DNA of 64,000 bases. Origin: Zizania palustris (lineage: Eukaryota; Streptophyta; Magnoliopsida; Poales; Poaceae). Below are positions 23,111 to 33,170 of the stretch, one piece after another. Made by a program: the position numbers and the translations under genes. The notes beneath the pieces were generated by a model. It worked only from the letters and a program-made list of their open reading frames with translations. It did no database searches and was not told the DNA's origin. Positions within the stretch are counted from its first letter, which is position 1, and each line of letters starts with the position of its first letter. The DNA lies in assembly GCA_019279435.1 (NCBI GenBank), contig JAAALK010000283.1, positions 61,858,642 through 61,922,641 on the forward strand, written 5' to 3'.

Positions 23111-23640
23111 GTGGCGTAGCCGAAGACGTAATAATTTTTTCGGTACTTCCATCGGTTCTACTGTATATACGATGAACAGGGGGTACACTAGCTATTGGAG
23201 TGGGGGAAGCGGCCTCGGAAAAGCCGAATCTCTTAAACATCGCCTCCATTTTTGTCTCCAATTTTGGGTCAACTATGGCCTCTACGCGGTTTGCAACGGT
23301 AGCGCTAACAGCCTGGTCAACTGTGCTGGCTATCTTTTGCTCGAGGTCTTAGGAGAACATTTGTGGAGGTGATGGTGTTACCTTAGCCCCGGAGAGATCG
23401 AGGATGTCGCTGTCGTGCTTGACGAAGCCCTCGTGGGTCTTGGTGAAGCGGCCAAGAAAAAGAGTGTGAAGGTCCCTTGTCCTGGCCTCGAGGTCTGCTC
23501 TATCCTCCTCGGAGAGGTCATCGAGGGTGGGGACGATGATGTTGTTGTCGTCAATCTCTGAGCTCCCCACCGGATTCATCGGCATCGAGGGTCCCGTTGA
23601 TGTAGAGATAGTAGGTGTATCCGTCACCGATTTAGAAGTG
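23111..23640 (-). pseudogene. N-terminal gag/leader remnant of the outer Gypsy element
   Basis: This continues the outer element beyond the inserted chromovirus. The minus-strand frame contains NIIVPTLDDLSEEDRADLEA and FTKTHEGFVKHDSDILDLSG. It resembles the acidic N-terminal region that precedes the gag core in Tat-type elements. It lies just inside the PBS and 5' LTR. The frame 23720-23349 reads through the PBS from LTR sequence, so its first methionine is not a real start. Confidence 0.55.
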
Positions 23641-23652
23641 CTTGTCACGTCT

Positions 23653-23671
23653 GTCCCCAACGGAGTCGCCA
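23653..23671 (-). other. Primer binding site of the outer Gypsy element
   Basis: The minus strand reads TGGCGACTCCGTTGGGGAC seven bases after the 5' LTR end. It starts with TGG, as expected for pairing with a tRNA 3' CCA. The form matches PBSs of grass Tat elements; I do not name the tRNA with confidence. Confidence 0.8.
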
Positions 23672-23678
23672 AAAAGTG

Positions 23679-24881
23679 TGTTGACATGAAAATGCGCCAA
23701 ACGCACTGATGCCAATCCATCGATCCAAAAGCGTGCGGATACTTAGGAGTAAACCCCTAAGCGTAACACAACGCCGATGCCGCATTCTGATGATCCTTAA
23801 ATAGTGGTAAGGAAATAACGGAGTCACAAGTCAATCAATAAGTATTTAGAAATAATGTTCAATTAACCAAAGTGTTGGAAAAAGTAATTAAAATAAATCG
23901 GCCAAGCAGCCGTTTTAAACTTGATAGAACAGGATCGGTCAGATCGACCTAGCAGGGATGGTCAGACCATTGAGTGCTGTCACGGCTCGGTTAGACCGAA
24001 CACTTACCGTCGGTCAGATCGAACAGGCTGTCGGTAGCCAACTCGCTCTTGTCGGCACGGGATGACAAATCCGGCACACACTGGTCAGACCGCCAAGTAC
24101 ATGTCGGTATAACCGAAGTGGGGGATGATTGCTGCTTTGCGTCACCGGCACGCCTAATGACAGATCTGGCACACATCGGTCAGACCAACTACGCCAGATC
24201 AGAACGCCCGGGTCTCCGGCGACCGTCTTGTCATGGATAACTTGCAACCAGAGTTCTTGGCAAAAAAGATGAGGTAGAAACACTGCAAGAATTCCAAAAA
24301 ACTAGAGGCAATTCGGCCAAGAGACCGAATTACCGGTAAAAACCGATAAAATGATAGAAATTCGTTACGTGGATGAAACATACGATTCACGAGCTAACTA
24401 ACAAGGACTTACTGTGATTACGACGCATTGGACGAATGGTTTACAGCGCAAACCAGCAAAGATTTATGTGCTAAACTAAACCTAGGGCAAGGAAAGTAGA
24501 TTGAATGTAAATGTGATTCAAGGTAGATAATAGATTGGATCTATTAGGTTTTTTGGGAGGCTCCTTGAATCGGCCTTGCCTCTATTTATAGAAGTTGGGC
24601 ATGACGTCTTGTGCTTCTAATTTGAGTTGGACACGGGTCCAAGTTATTAAAAATCAATTAGGGATAAAAAATACCCCAAAATCATCTAATTGGACTCAGA
24701 CACAGATTTGGTCGGTCTGACCGGACCTATGGCCGGTTTGACCGAAGTGGGGCTAGTTAGACCGACAGTACATGGTCGGTAAGACCGGCCTGTGCCAGGA
24801 ACTTGGCATATTTTCGGCCAAGTTACCAAAAATTGATATTTTGACAACATTAACCATAAATGCCACTTTTTGCTATCAACA
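23679..24881 (-). repeat. 5' LTR of the outer Tat-type Gypsy element
   Basis: A 1203-bp direct repeat of 1404-2629, followed by the AGATC duplication at 24882-24886. It carries the same CGGTCAGACCG-type repeats and a minus-strand TATA box. It differs from the 3' LTR at many positions, so it is an old insertion. Confidence 0.9.
24583..24590 (-). promoter_or_regulatory. TATA box of the outer element's 5' LTR
   Basis: TATAAATA on the minus strand, at the position matching 2331-2338 in the other LTR. This LTR would drive the element's RNA. Confidence 0.6.
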
Positions 24882-24886
24882 AGATC

Positions 24887-25859
24887 CATATTAATTCGGT
24901 CGAAACGGGATTGCCACTAACACGTTGGCCTATGAAACGAGATTGGGAATTATGTGTATGGCTCATATCTGCCTTCTACATGTATATATTTTTCCCATCC
25001 CTGTCCCCTTCAACGATGACAGGGATCTTTTTTCCCATCTCCGTTACCCGTGTGGGAATTTTTCCCTGTGGAGCCCCCGTCCTTGCTTCAATCTAATCAT
25101 CTAAAATATAATTTTTAAGACAATATAGAGACCAAATTTTACTAAAATTTCTAACTGTAAATATCTCCAAATTTTACTAAAATTTATAAAACTAACAAAC
25201 GAATCACTACTTACATAAAACATTAATCAGTAAATTTATAAAACTACTATTACGAGCTATTGGACTTGACCCTTTTTTATGGGTTGAACTAGGTCCCCGC
25301 CAGGAATAGGGACAGGTAATAGAGGATCATGCCCACTCCCGCCAAACCCTGATGGGGATTATTTTCCCCCGTATAATTACCGTGAATAAAAAATTCCTAT
25401 CATTCCCGACTCTTAATAAAATTCCCGCCGGGATTTGAAAAACGGTCGCAATTGACATCTCTAATTACACCTAGCCAATATAAAATCGGCCAATAATATC
25501 GGCCTGAAATGGGACTAGGACTTACATGCGGTTGATTGAGTCTAACATGTTTGATACTTATATGCAGCCCACATTGGTTGGGCTGCACCGGGACTGCCAC
25601 TTACATGTGGCCCCTGTTGGTTGGGCCAGAGTTGGTCCTCTGTTCATCCCAATTTTTATCCACATTAATTGTACTACATTTGCATGTCCTTCCAGCCCGT
25701 TTAAGCTTCACATAGCCGTAAGCTAGCTCTATTTCAAGTTCATATTATAAATAGTTTAACATTTTGAAAGTTAAATTTCTTCAACCTCCATTAAATTTAA
25801 ATAAAAATATATTAATATTTATAATATAAAATACGTAGAGTAATTTGATATTGTAATTG
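24887..25859. other. Intergenic DNA with a probable decayed transposon
   Basis: I see no gene. About 24990-25450 is rich in GGGAATTTTTCCC, CCCGTCC and CCCGCCGGG words in inverted arrangement. This resembles decayed hAT-like non-autonomous elements of plants, but I cannot fix ends or a duplication. Confidence 0.35.
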
Positions 25860-26480
25860 TTGATATAATTGTATAGTTTTTTTAAAAAATAGACAAGTTT
25901 ATCTTATTAAGAAATTAAATGAGTTGTAATATGTAACAAAAAATAGATAGATTTAACTTAGTAAAAAGGTATAGCAGCCATAATACGTAATTCAGGGTGG
26001 AGTACGTAGCTAGGCGTGCAGTGGCCTGTGGGTTGAAATTGTCCGACTAGTCGATCGAGCGGAACAATACTTTTGGGGGAGTGTGTACGGTGATCTTCTT
26101 CTCCGGCGACCGGCGACGGCGATGTGGCCGGCGATCCTGCTCCGCCGAGACATGCCGCCGATTTCAAACAGGTATGTATGGTTTCTTTCCATAGATGGTA
26201 ATAGTTTTTTTTCGGTTGAAAAGGTAGCCTTGAAACATATTATCAAAGACTCTTCAATTTTGAAACATATAATCAATTTTTTCCAGGATAGTCGTGTAAG
26301 TCTCCACTGCAAAGACGAAGATACAGATGATTTAATTTGTAAGCGGGTGGTGTTACGTGATCGATGCTTAAAATTTGCAGGTCGATCCCCTGAACGGTGC
26401 CACGGTACGTGGACTTTTTGGTGTCGCCGACTTCGTTTCTTGGCTTGAACAGTCACATCCAACACATTAGATGGAGACGC
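25860..26480 (+). repeat. Dispersed duplicated block A, with exon-like pieces
   Basis: This matches 39520-39660 joined to 40440-41010. It includes a short open piece (ATGTGGCCGGCGATCCTGC, ending before a GTATGT donor-like site at about 26171). A second piece begins after TTTGCAG near 26381 (GTCGATCCCCTGAACG). The two could be exons of a small gene or a captured gene fragment. The second copy has a stop in the first piece. This copy lacks an internal stretch of about 80 bp between two TTGAAC repeats that is present at about 40903-40982. Confidence 0.6.
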
Positions 26481-26839
26481 TAAGCAGGGTTTCTGCTGTG
26501 GTTTAGGGTGTGTTTGGTAAGAATTTAAATTCTTATAGAAACGTTTTGTCTTCAGATTTTTTTCTAAAAATGTTTTTGGAGCCTAAATCAGAATCACTTA
26601 CGAAAGTATTTAGCTACGATTCTAAATTCTTCTGGAATAAACGGGAACTTCACAAACTCCGTGTGAAATTACCATTTGGCCTGAGAAAAATCCATGATTG
26701 TGTGGGTTGCATGATATGGTTGATTCCTTTGGATCAGACCAATACATGATTCTCTCGCACAATTCCTTGCAAATTTGCACCGATCACACTCACGTATATA
26801 TCATTCGACAAAAATGCTTAGCAATGTTGATAAAAATAT
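26481..26839. other. Intergenic DNA, possible MITE end
   Basis: AGGGTGTGTTTGGTAAGAAT near 26506 looks like one end of a Tourist-type MITE. I find no matching second end. No gene is seen. Confidence 0.3.
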
Positions 26840-27310
26840 ATATAAGATCATAGGTTGCATGCATGGCATTAATTTTATCCACATATAAATGACACAAAGA
26901 TCTGATGCTCGATTAACAAGGCCATCAATGTGTCATTTTTTTTGCAAATGATTTTAGTATTATCTTGGACTAGTTGGTTCACGCTTTACACAAGAGGAAA
27001 TGATACTAGCATGATGGACTGCAGGTAGCCTCATGCCTTTAGGCAAACTCAGTATCATTCTAAGTGTAACCTCTTTTCTCAGCACTTTAATCTATTATAA
27101 CTTTCCTTATATATAGTTGAATCGGTGAATGATGTATTATAATTTTGCATTTTATATGCTATTTTTTATTGTACAATACTAGATGTTTATAGATTTTTTC
27201 AATGGGGTATTGAAGAAAACCAAAATATTACATATTCTATAATCGATTCATTCAATATTCGGTACGGTAAAGGCTGGTACCATAGAAAGAAAGTGTTTGA
27301 TTGATATGAA
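26840..27310 (+). repeat. Dispersed duplicated block B
   Basis: Matches 38040-38530 at high identity, including GGTTCACGCTTTACACAAGA and a TATATATAGTTGAAT stretch. No coding content is recognised. The order relative to block A is reversed in the second location. Confidence 0.65.
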
Positions 27311-27553
27311 ATCTTTATATATTGCATGTTCTACAACCGCCTCATTCAGTATTTATCACTCCGCAAAAACTGCCATCGTTCAATGTTTTTTGTATGCCTT
27401 TAGAATCGATAAGTCTACCACACTTTGTCAATCTGTCGTGAAAACCCACGGCCTGTTTTATAATTTGGAGTGGGTGCATCCACAATACGTTGTTAGTAGT
27501 TGGATCTGGTCCGTGAAGATGAAGAAAAAGAAATTGTTATTGTGCTTTAAGAC

Positions 27554-27718
27554 CGTTGACGTTAAGATTTGATAAAACTCAGACCCACTAAAGATGTCAC
27601 ATGGTCAACAGAAGTCAAGGAAGCACGTCCATACTGTTACAAGATGATCGGACGCAGAAGAAAGGCGCTAGAGATAAGAGTGGAAAAAGCATGGAGACTA
27701 TCTAGAATCGGTTAGGAT
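27554..27718 (+). repeat. Truncated 5' LTR of the deleted element
   Basis: Matches the first about 190 bp of the LTR at 29128. It lacks a duplication of about 24 bp (GTCAAAGAAGTCTGATCAAG) present in the other copy. It ends at GGTTAGGATAG, joined to protease coding sequence. Confidence 0.85.
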
Positions 27719-28190
27719 AGACGGAGGGGCGGCTTTCAATTTGATGCCCTATACCACCTTCTGCAAGCTTTGGAAGACGCTGAAAGACCTCATCAGGACT
27801 AACATAGTATTAAGGGATTTTGGCAGCAACTCGTCAGACACAATGAGAGTACTAAACGTAGACCTAACAATTGAAAGCAATACAATGCCGACTACATTCT
27901 TCGTGATAGAGGGGAAAGGATCCTATAGCTTATTGTTGAGACGTAATTGGATACACACAAATTGTTGCGTCCCCTCGACGATGCATCAAAACCTCATATA
28001 GTGGGTCGGTGATCAGGTGAAAATAGTTCCAACCGACAAATCGGTTAACATAGCTACAACTGATTTATCAGTATGGGAAGCAGAAGGAGTTATCTGTTTA
28101 TCGGGAAAGGCTTGGGACGACATTTTTTTGAAGTATTAGATGACGGTATCAAGCCGATCACCGAAGAACTGCCTAGGCTCGTCCTGTAAA
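27719..28190 (+). pseudogene. Aspartyl protease remnant of the deleted element
   Basis: The frame opens inside the protease active site (DGGAAFNLMPYTTFCKLW). It continues through LNVDLTIESNTMPTTFFVIE and GSYSLLLRRNWIHTNCCVPS, then QWVGDQVKIVPTD, matching Tat-type proteases. The start codon, gag and the N-terminal half of the protease are deleted; the first ATG (27744) is internal. The frame closes near 28137. It cannot act as a protease. It identifies the element's family and orientation. Confidence 0.8.
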
Positions 28191-28284
28191 AGATGACACC
28201 AAAGAGAGCAAAAGGCTCCCGACGGGAGAAGAGCGAACGGAAGATTGCTTCAAAGAACCTGGGAAAAGGCCGAATAGGTACATT

Positions 28285-28580
28285 GAGGAAAGTTTATCGA
28301 TCGTTCAGACAAAGCCCAAATAGTCGATGCCAATAGCATCGCCTTGAGACGACCAATGCAAAGACATCGCCCTTAGAACAAAACACGACATGACAACACC
28401 TAATTGCTTCGATGAATCTGAGGCGAACCCAAGAGGACTACTTAGGCATGGGAAGAGGCTGGACGAGGAACGACAAAGGTAAATTTCTTGATCGTTCGGA
28501 CGGAGCTTAGAAGTTTGTACGCATAGAAGTCGATGCCAATAGCAGCACCTCGAAACGGTCGATGCAGAAGAAGCATCGTA
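28285..28580 (+). repeat. Imperfect direct repeat in the deleted element
   Basis: Two units starting near 28291 and 28480 share TCGATCGTTCGGAC-like starts and GTCGATGCCAATAGCA, followed by GACGATGCA-like ends. The region between the protease and the 3' LTR has no other recognisable coding content. Confidence 0.5.
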
Positions 28581-29127
28581 TGCCATAGAAAGATCGAAGT
28601 TGAAGGATGGAATGAAGAAGATATATTCAAAACTCCTGAATTACAAGGCGAAGAATATTACACAAATTTACAAAAGGAGAGAAAACTGCCCAAAGGGCTC
28701 CCATCAATTCTACTCTTGAATCGGCTTCTTCCCTCAGGCAGCCGGTCAAAGTGCCTCTAACTGATCGGCAATCTAGGCCCGTCTCCCGCTCACCCATGCA
28801 GAGGGAATGGGGGCGCCAACACCCAAGTTTGTAGTGGCTGATACTGACCTGTATTGTATTAGTTGGCCACTGAAGCTCACTAGGGGCATCACGATCAATA
28901 TCCAACGCAGTTGTGAATGGCCAAAGATGAGGAAGTGGGAAGAAGAGAGGAAAATTATAAAGTCGGGATGCCAAGCAAAGTTATAAGGAAGATGAAGGGT
29001 TTAGGCTGGCAATTAAAGTGAAAAGATCGTGTGGATAGACATTTGAGAAGACGTGGCAGCAGGGGTAATAACCGCTATTAATTTCGAAGCATCAACAACA
29101 CTTAATGCTCCAAAACTAGGGGGCATG

Positions 29128-30255
29128 TGTTGACGCCAAGATTTGGTAAAGCCCGGGCCCACTAAAAATGTCACACGGTCAACAGAAGTCAAAGAAGTCT
29201 GATCAAGGAAAGTCAAGGAAGCATGTCCATGCTGTTACAAGATGATCGGACGCAGAAGAAAGCCGATGGAGAAAAGAGTGGAAAAGAAGATGAAGACTAT
29301 CCAGAATCGGTTAGGATAGAGTGCTTGGATGGTAAGTCTCTAGACTATAAATATGTACCCCTAGTTAGCTAAGAAAACACATCACTGTCAATCAACTACT
29401 CGGCGCATCGCCACCCTTGGCTTCCAAGGTTTATCCGTGCAGGGTTCGACACTCGGAGCTGGGCAGCATCGTTTCGATCTCCGGTGAATAGGTGAGTCCC
29501 GCCACTCTCGACGTCTGTACTGATTAGATCAGTATCCTCACGGCTGCATCAGATTGATCTCTTGATGTCAATATTGAAACAGTACGATTGTTCTCGGTGT
29601 ATTAGCTAGGTCCAAGGCTGCATCAGTTCAGTTTGATCTCTTAGATTGATGTGATCTAGGTGTGATAGTTTAAGGCTTCATCAGTTAAGTCTGATATCTC
29701 TTGCAATTATATCTCTTTCATGTTGTATACCGTTCATCTAAATAAATCATGCCTAATTCTGTAATATATTATTAAGATCATCGTGACTAGATACTGTCTT
29801 GTTTAGGTCTGATCTAGTTATTATGATGATTTTCATGATATAGACATGTTATCTGGCACATTTTATTTATTTTTGTCGGAGTACAAATCGACGTGTTATC
29901 TTCGATTCCACGCTGCATCTTATAAGTCTTCGAAAAAGCACTCATCGCCTCGTGCGGTTAACTGTTCGTCTTATCGGCTGATGGCACTCTCGCCCGATCG
30001 CTTCATCCTAGGTCATCGGCCTCATGGCTAATCGACATTATTTTCCACGAGTATCCCATCCTCGTCGCGATCATCGGCTCGATAGCCGATAGGCCATGCT
30101 ACTAATGCCATATTTTTTGTTCCCTTATCAGTTGCAGGGTCAAACTGATTGGCATGCCTTGAATCCTTTTTCTAAGAATGTAGGACCTACTCTAGAGTGA
30201 AGGAAATCTTCCAGGCCATGCGTTTGTCAAAGTGTGACCAAAAAACACACCAACA
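29128..30255 (+). repeat. 3' LTR of the deleted Gypsy element
   Basis: 1128 bp, TGTTGACGCC to CACACCAACA, flanked on the right by AAGAC. It is related to the opposite-strand LTR at 30528-31655, which is exactly the same length. TATAAATA lies at 29346-29353. Confidence 0.85.
29346..29353 (+). promoter_or_regulatory. TATA box in the LTR of the deleted element
   Basis: TATAAATA within GACTATAAATATGTACC. The same context occurs on the minus strand in the related LTR (31437-31444). Confidence 0.55.
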
Positions 30256-30260
30256 AAGAC

Positions 30261-30527
30261 TTAGGCTAAATTTTAAGAAAAAATAATCAGGTAAACAAAT
30301 GGATACCCGCGGGTTTCAAACTAAACTCATGTGCGACCCAACAATAAATAGGTACTCGAACCTGCAAATCCATGGGAATAATTTTAAACTCAAACACATC
30401 CATCGGGTCAGGTACTCGCACGCATGTACCCTAACCCATGGGAAAAATTGCAATCCATAGTCAATGCTCCTGTCGCCCCTTCTAGATGTTTCCCCTGCTG
30501 CATCACCTCCCTTTTTGGCCACCAACG
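30261..30527. other. Spacer between two inverted LTRs
   Basis: About 270 bp with GGGTACCCGCGGG-like words (GGATACCCGCGGGTTTC, CCCATGGGAAAAATT). No gene is seen. It would be the loop of the large inverted repeat. Confidence 0.5.
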
Positions 30528-31655
30528 TGTTGGTGTCGTTTTTGGTCACACACGTGGCCTTGGAGACCTGCTTAACTTTAGTGCAGGTTCTACAATCTTA
30601 GAATATTCAAGGCGCGCCAATCAGTTTGACCCTACAACTAATAAGGGAAAATGAAAGCATTAGTAGCAACGCCAATCGGCTATCGAGCCGATGACCATAG
30701 TGATAAGAAACAATCATGAATACCGACGCTTATCGGCTACTGAACCATTAGCAAAAGCTAGACCATCGGTATCGGTTACGCCATCGGCTGATGCATATAG
30801 CACGTCATCGAGCCAATGGACGTGCGAACAACGCGTCGCGCATAACCCCCAACGTTGATAAGGTGTAACGTGGAATTAAAGATAATCTATCAGCTTTTAC
30901 TCTAATAGAAACTAAATCTAACATACCAGAGAATGCATTCATACTATCAAATCATCATAACAACAATATTATACTTAACCAAGATAGTTGCTAAATCACA
31001 AGTAACTAATAGTACTTTAACACATCGGGCATGTTTTATTCAGATAAATAGCGCACAACATAAATTAAGTATAATAGATCAAGATGTCGGACTCAACCGA
31101 TGAAGCCTTAAGCCATGATACCTAACTTACATCAATTTAAGAGATTGCAATGATACAACCTCAGACCTAGCAAATACACCAAGATAAATTGGCGATCGTA
31201 CTGACCGAACCAATGTTTCAAGAGATCAAAAATGATGCAACCTCAAAATACACCGATCTGGCCGATACGATCGTCGGGGTGATAGGACTCAACTCTTCGC
31301 TAGAGATCAAAGCGATCTAGCCCAACTCCGAGTGCCAAGTCCCACCGGAATTAACCTTAGAAACCAAGGGTGGCGATGCACTGAGAGTAGTTTTGTTATT
31401 GTGTTTGTCGATTTTTTAACCTAGCTAATAGGTACATATTTATAGTCCAAAGACTTGTTGTTCACTATAATAATATCATAACCGATTCTGGATTTATCTC
31501 CGTCTTCTTTATCTTTATCGGTTCCTTCATATCCAGCCACATATAACAACACATACGAGCTTCTTTGGCCAACTTTTAACTAGACTCCTTTTGACTTTTG
31601 TTGATCATGTGGCACTCTTAATGGACCTGAGCTTTAACAAATCTTGGCATCAGCA
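30528..31655 (-). mobile_element. Solo LTR related to 29128-30255, opposite orientation
   Basis: The 1128 bp on the minus strand run from TGCTGATGCC (31655) to ACACCAACA (30528). They align along their whole length with the LTR at 29128-30255, including the TATAAATA context and the GGGTCAAACTGATTGGC block. No internal region adjoins it. Flanking pentamers (CAACG left, CACCC right) match at only three of five bases, so a target duplication is not proven. Confidence 0.75.
31437..31444 (-). promoter_or_regulatory. TATA box in the inverted solo LTR
   Basis: TATAAATA on the minus strand in the same context as 29346-29353. Confidence 0.5.
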
Positions 31656-31746
31656 CACCCTTGCTGCCACTTCTATCTATCACCCCCACCATCACCACGC
31701 TGCCGCGGTGCTCCACCCCTTCCTAGCTGTTGGTGTTAGCTTCTTA

Positions 31747-32425
31747 GGGTCCCTTTGGTTTGGCTTTTGGGAGCAGCTTTTGCTTCCTGGAAGCCAAAAG
31801 CCAAACCAAAGGGCATATTTCAGGCTAGCAGCTTTTAGTAAAAGCAGCTTTTATTGTAGTAAAAATGTGAAAGCTCCTTCAGACCTGCTTTCTGTAGCTT
31901 TTGGCTTTTGGCTTCGCAACCATACAAAATTTCATAAATTGATATTTCAAATTTCATACAACCATATAAAATTCTATAAATTGACATTTCAAATTTCATA
32001 CAACTATACAAAATTTCATAAATTGACATTTCAAATTTCATACAACCATACAAAATTTCATAAATTGACATTTCAAATTTCATACAACCATACAAAATTT
32101 CATAAATTGACATGTTAAATTTCATACCATAGAAAATTTCATAAATTGACATTTCAAATTTCATACAACCATATAAAATTTCATAAATTGACATTTCAAA
32201 TTTCATACAACCATACAAAATTTCATAAATTGACATTTCAAATTTCATATAACCATACAAAATTTCATAAATTGAATTTTTTACACAACTCACAGCTCAA
32301 AGCAGCTTGTTCACAGCTGTTTCAGCCAAACGACTTTCAGCTTTCTCACAGCTGACTTCCCACAGCAACTTTTCCACAACCCACAGCAGCTTTTTTCCAC
32401 AGCCACAGCTCAACCAAACACACCC
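31747..32425. mobile_element. Tourist/Harbinger-like MITE with internal minisatellite
   Basis: Ends GGGTCCCTTTGGTTTGGC and (reverse complement) GGGTGTGTTTGGTTGAGC, with a TTA duplication at 31744-31746 and 32426-32428. It has no transposase. Subterminal CACAGCTG-type words match the MITE at 46776-47330. About half its length is a 42-bp tandem repeat. Confidence 0.75.
31917..32275. repeat. 42-bp minisatellite inside the MITE
   Basis: About 8.5 tandem units of AAATTTCATACAACCATACA followed by AAATTTCATAAATTGACATTTC, period 42 bp. One unit near 32110-32150 is shortened. Because 42 is a multiple of three, both strands stay open with a 14-residue periodic peptide; these frames are not genes. Confidence 0.9.
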
Positions 32426-33170
32426 TTAATTTGATCTCGCGATTAATTTTGTTTCTTCTATATCTCTGCCGCTGGTTTCTCTCCGTTGGTTTACTGTCTT
32501 TACTCTTTTCATCTATTTTTTTAATTAGCGGCAGATAGACCAGCGCATTTGATTGTTATAGCTAAATTGTATCGCACCGATGGTTTCAAAGTTTCATAGT
32601 TTGAATTGTTACCTTTCCGTTGATTCTTTTATGCACATCTGATACTTTCTAATCATTTGGCCGTCATAAATTGATATTAGGCCCCGTTTGTTTCCTTGGA
32701 AATGAAACTCATTCCATGAATAACATTCTAGATATTAGATTCCCAAAGAAAGTAATTGCTTAGAATTTGATTCAATTCAATTTTTTTGTTTGGATGCTAA
32801 TGGAATTCTTTTCCATGAATCAAATTCAATATCATGTTTGGATAGTTATATATGGAATTTACATTGGTGGAGATCATAGGTAACAAAACATACATAACTC
32901 AAATGTAACAATGATCACAGAGGTTGGTAACAATCAGCAATGTAACAATGAGACAGGTTATTTAAAAAGAACATGTCATAGCATCTAATCCATCATTTAC
33001 ATTTTCCCAGGGGCACAAAAAAATCAACCATCTCCACACTCCAGTTTTGAATAACAATCTCAAACATAAGGTTCACAATGCAAGGTTCAATCCAGTTTTG
33101 AATAACACTCCAGTTAAAAGAGGAGAATGCAGAGAAAATGATCTTCGTTTTACACCACACAATGCAAGGT

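Larger units (their letters stand above)
905..24881 (-). mobile_element. Old Ty3/Gypsy retrotransposon, Tat type, split by two later insertions
   Basis: The element is bounded by TGTTGACA at 905 and TATCAACA at 24881. It is flanked by a perfect 5-bp duplication, AGATC (900-904 and 24882-24886). Coding traces run on the minus strand: gag near 23640-23111 and 10440-9093, protease 8300-7884, RT/RNase H 5293-4245, a second RNase H 4229-3999, and integrase 3988-2717. A second, archaeal-type RNase H is characteristic of the Tat lineage. A solo LTR (5822-7684) and a full chromovirus (10930-23110) lie inside it. Subtracting them leaves about 9.9 kb, a normal size. The two LTRs differ much more from each other than those of the inner chromovirus, so this element is older. 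No gene in it is intact. Confidence 0.9.
27554..30255 (+). mobile_element. Internally deleted Tat-type Gypsy element
   Basis: Flanked by a perfect AAGAC duplication (27549-27553 and 30256-30260). The left LTR survives only as its first 165 bp (27554-27718, starting CGTTGACG instead of TGTTGACG). It is fused directly to the middle of a protease domain. The right LTR is complete (29128-30255). gag, RT, RNase H and integrase are missing. A purine stretch (AAACTAGGGGGCATG) just before 29128 is the likely PPT. The shared target duplication shows that the deletion happened after insertion, or that the element inserted already deleted. Confidence 0.85.

Noticed and set aside
30528..31655. Pairing with 29128-30255 as two LTRs of one element
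   Set aside because: They are in opposite orientation and the AAGAC duplication encloses only 27554-30255, so 30528-31655 is a separate insertion. Its own duplication could not be shown.
31917..32275. Regular repeats considered as a CRISPR array
   Set aside because: Units are contiguous 42-bp tandem copies without unique spacers, in a plant MITE. No cas genes.
31591..32355. Long overlapping frames on both strands (up to 175 codons)
   Set aside because: They are the 42-bp tandem repeat read in frame. The 14-residue periodicity and openness on both strands show they are not genes.
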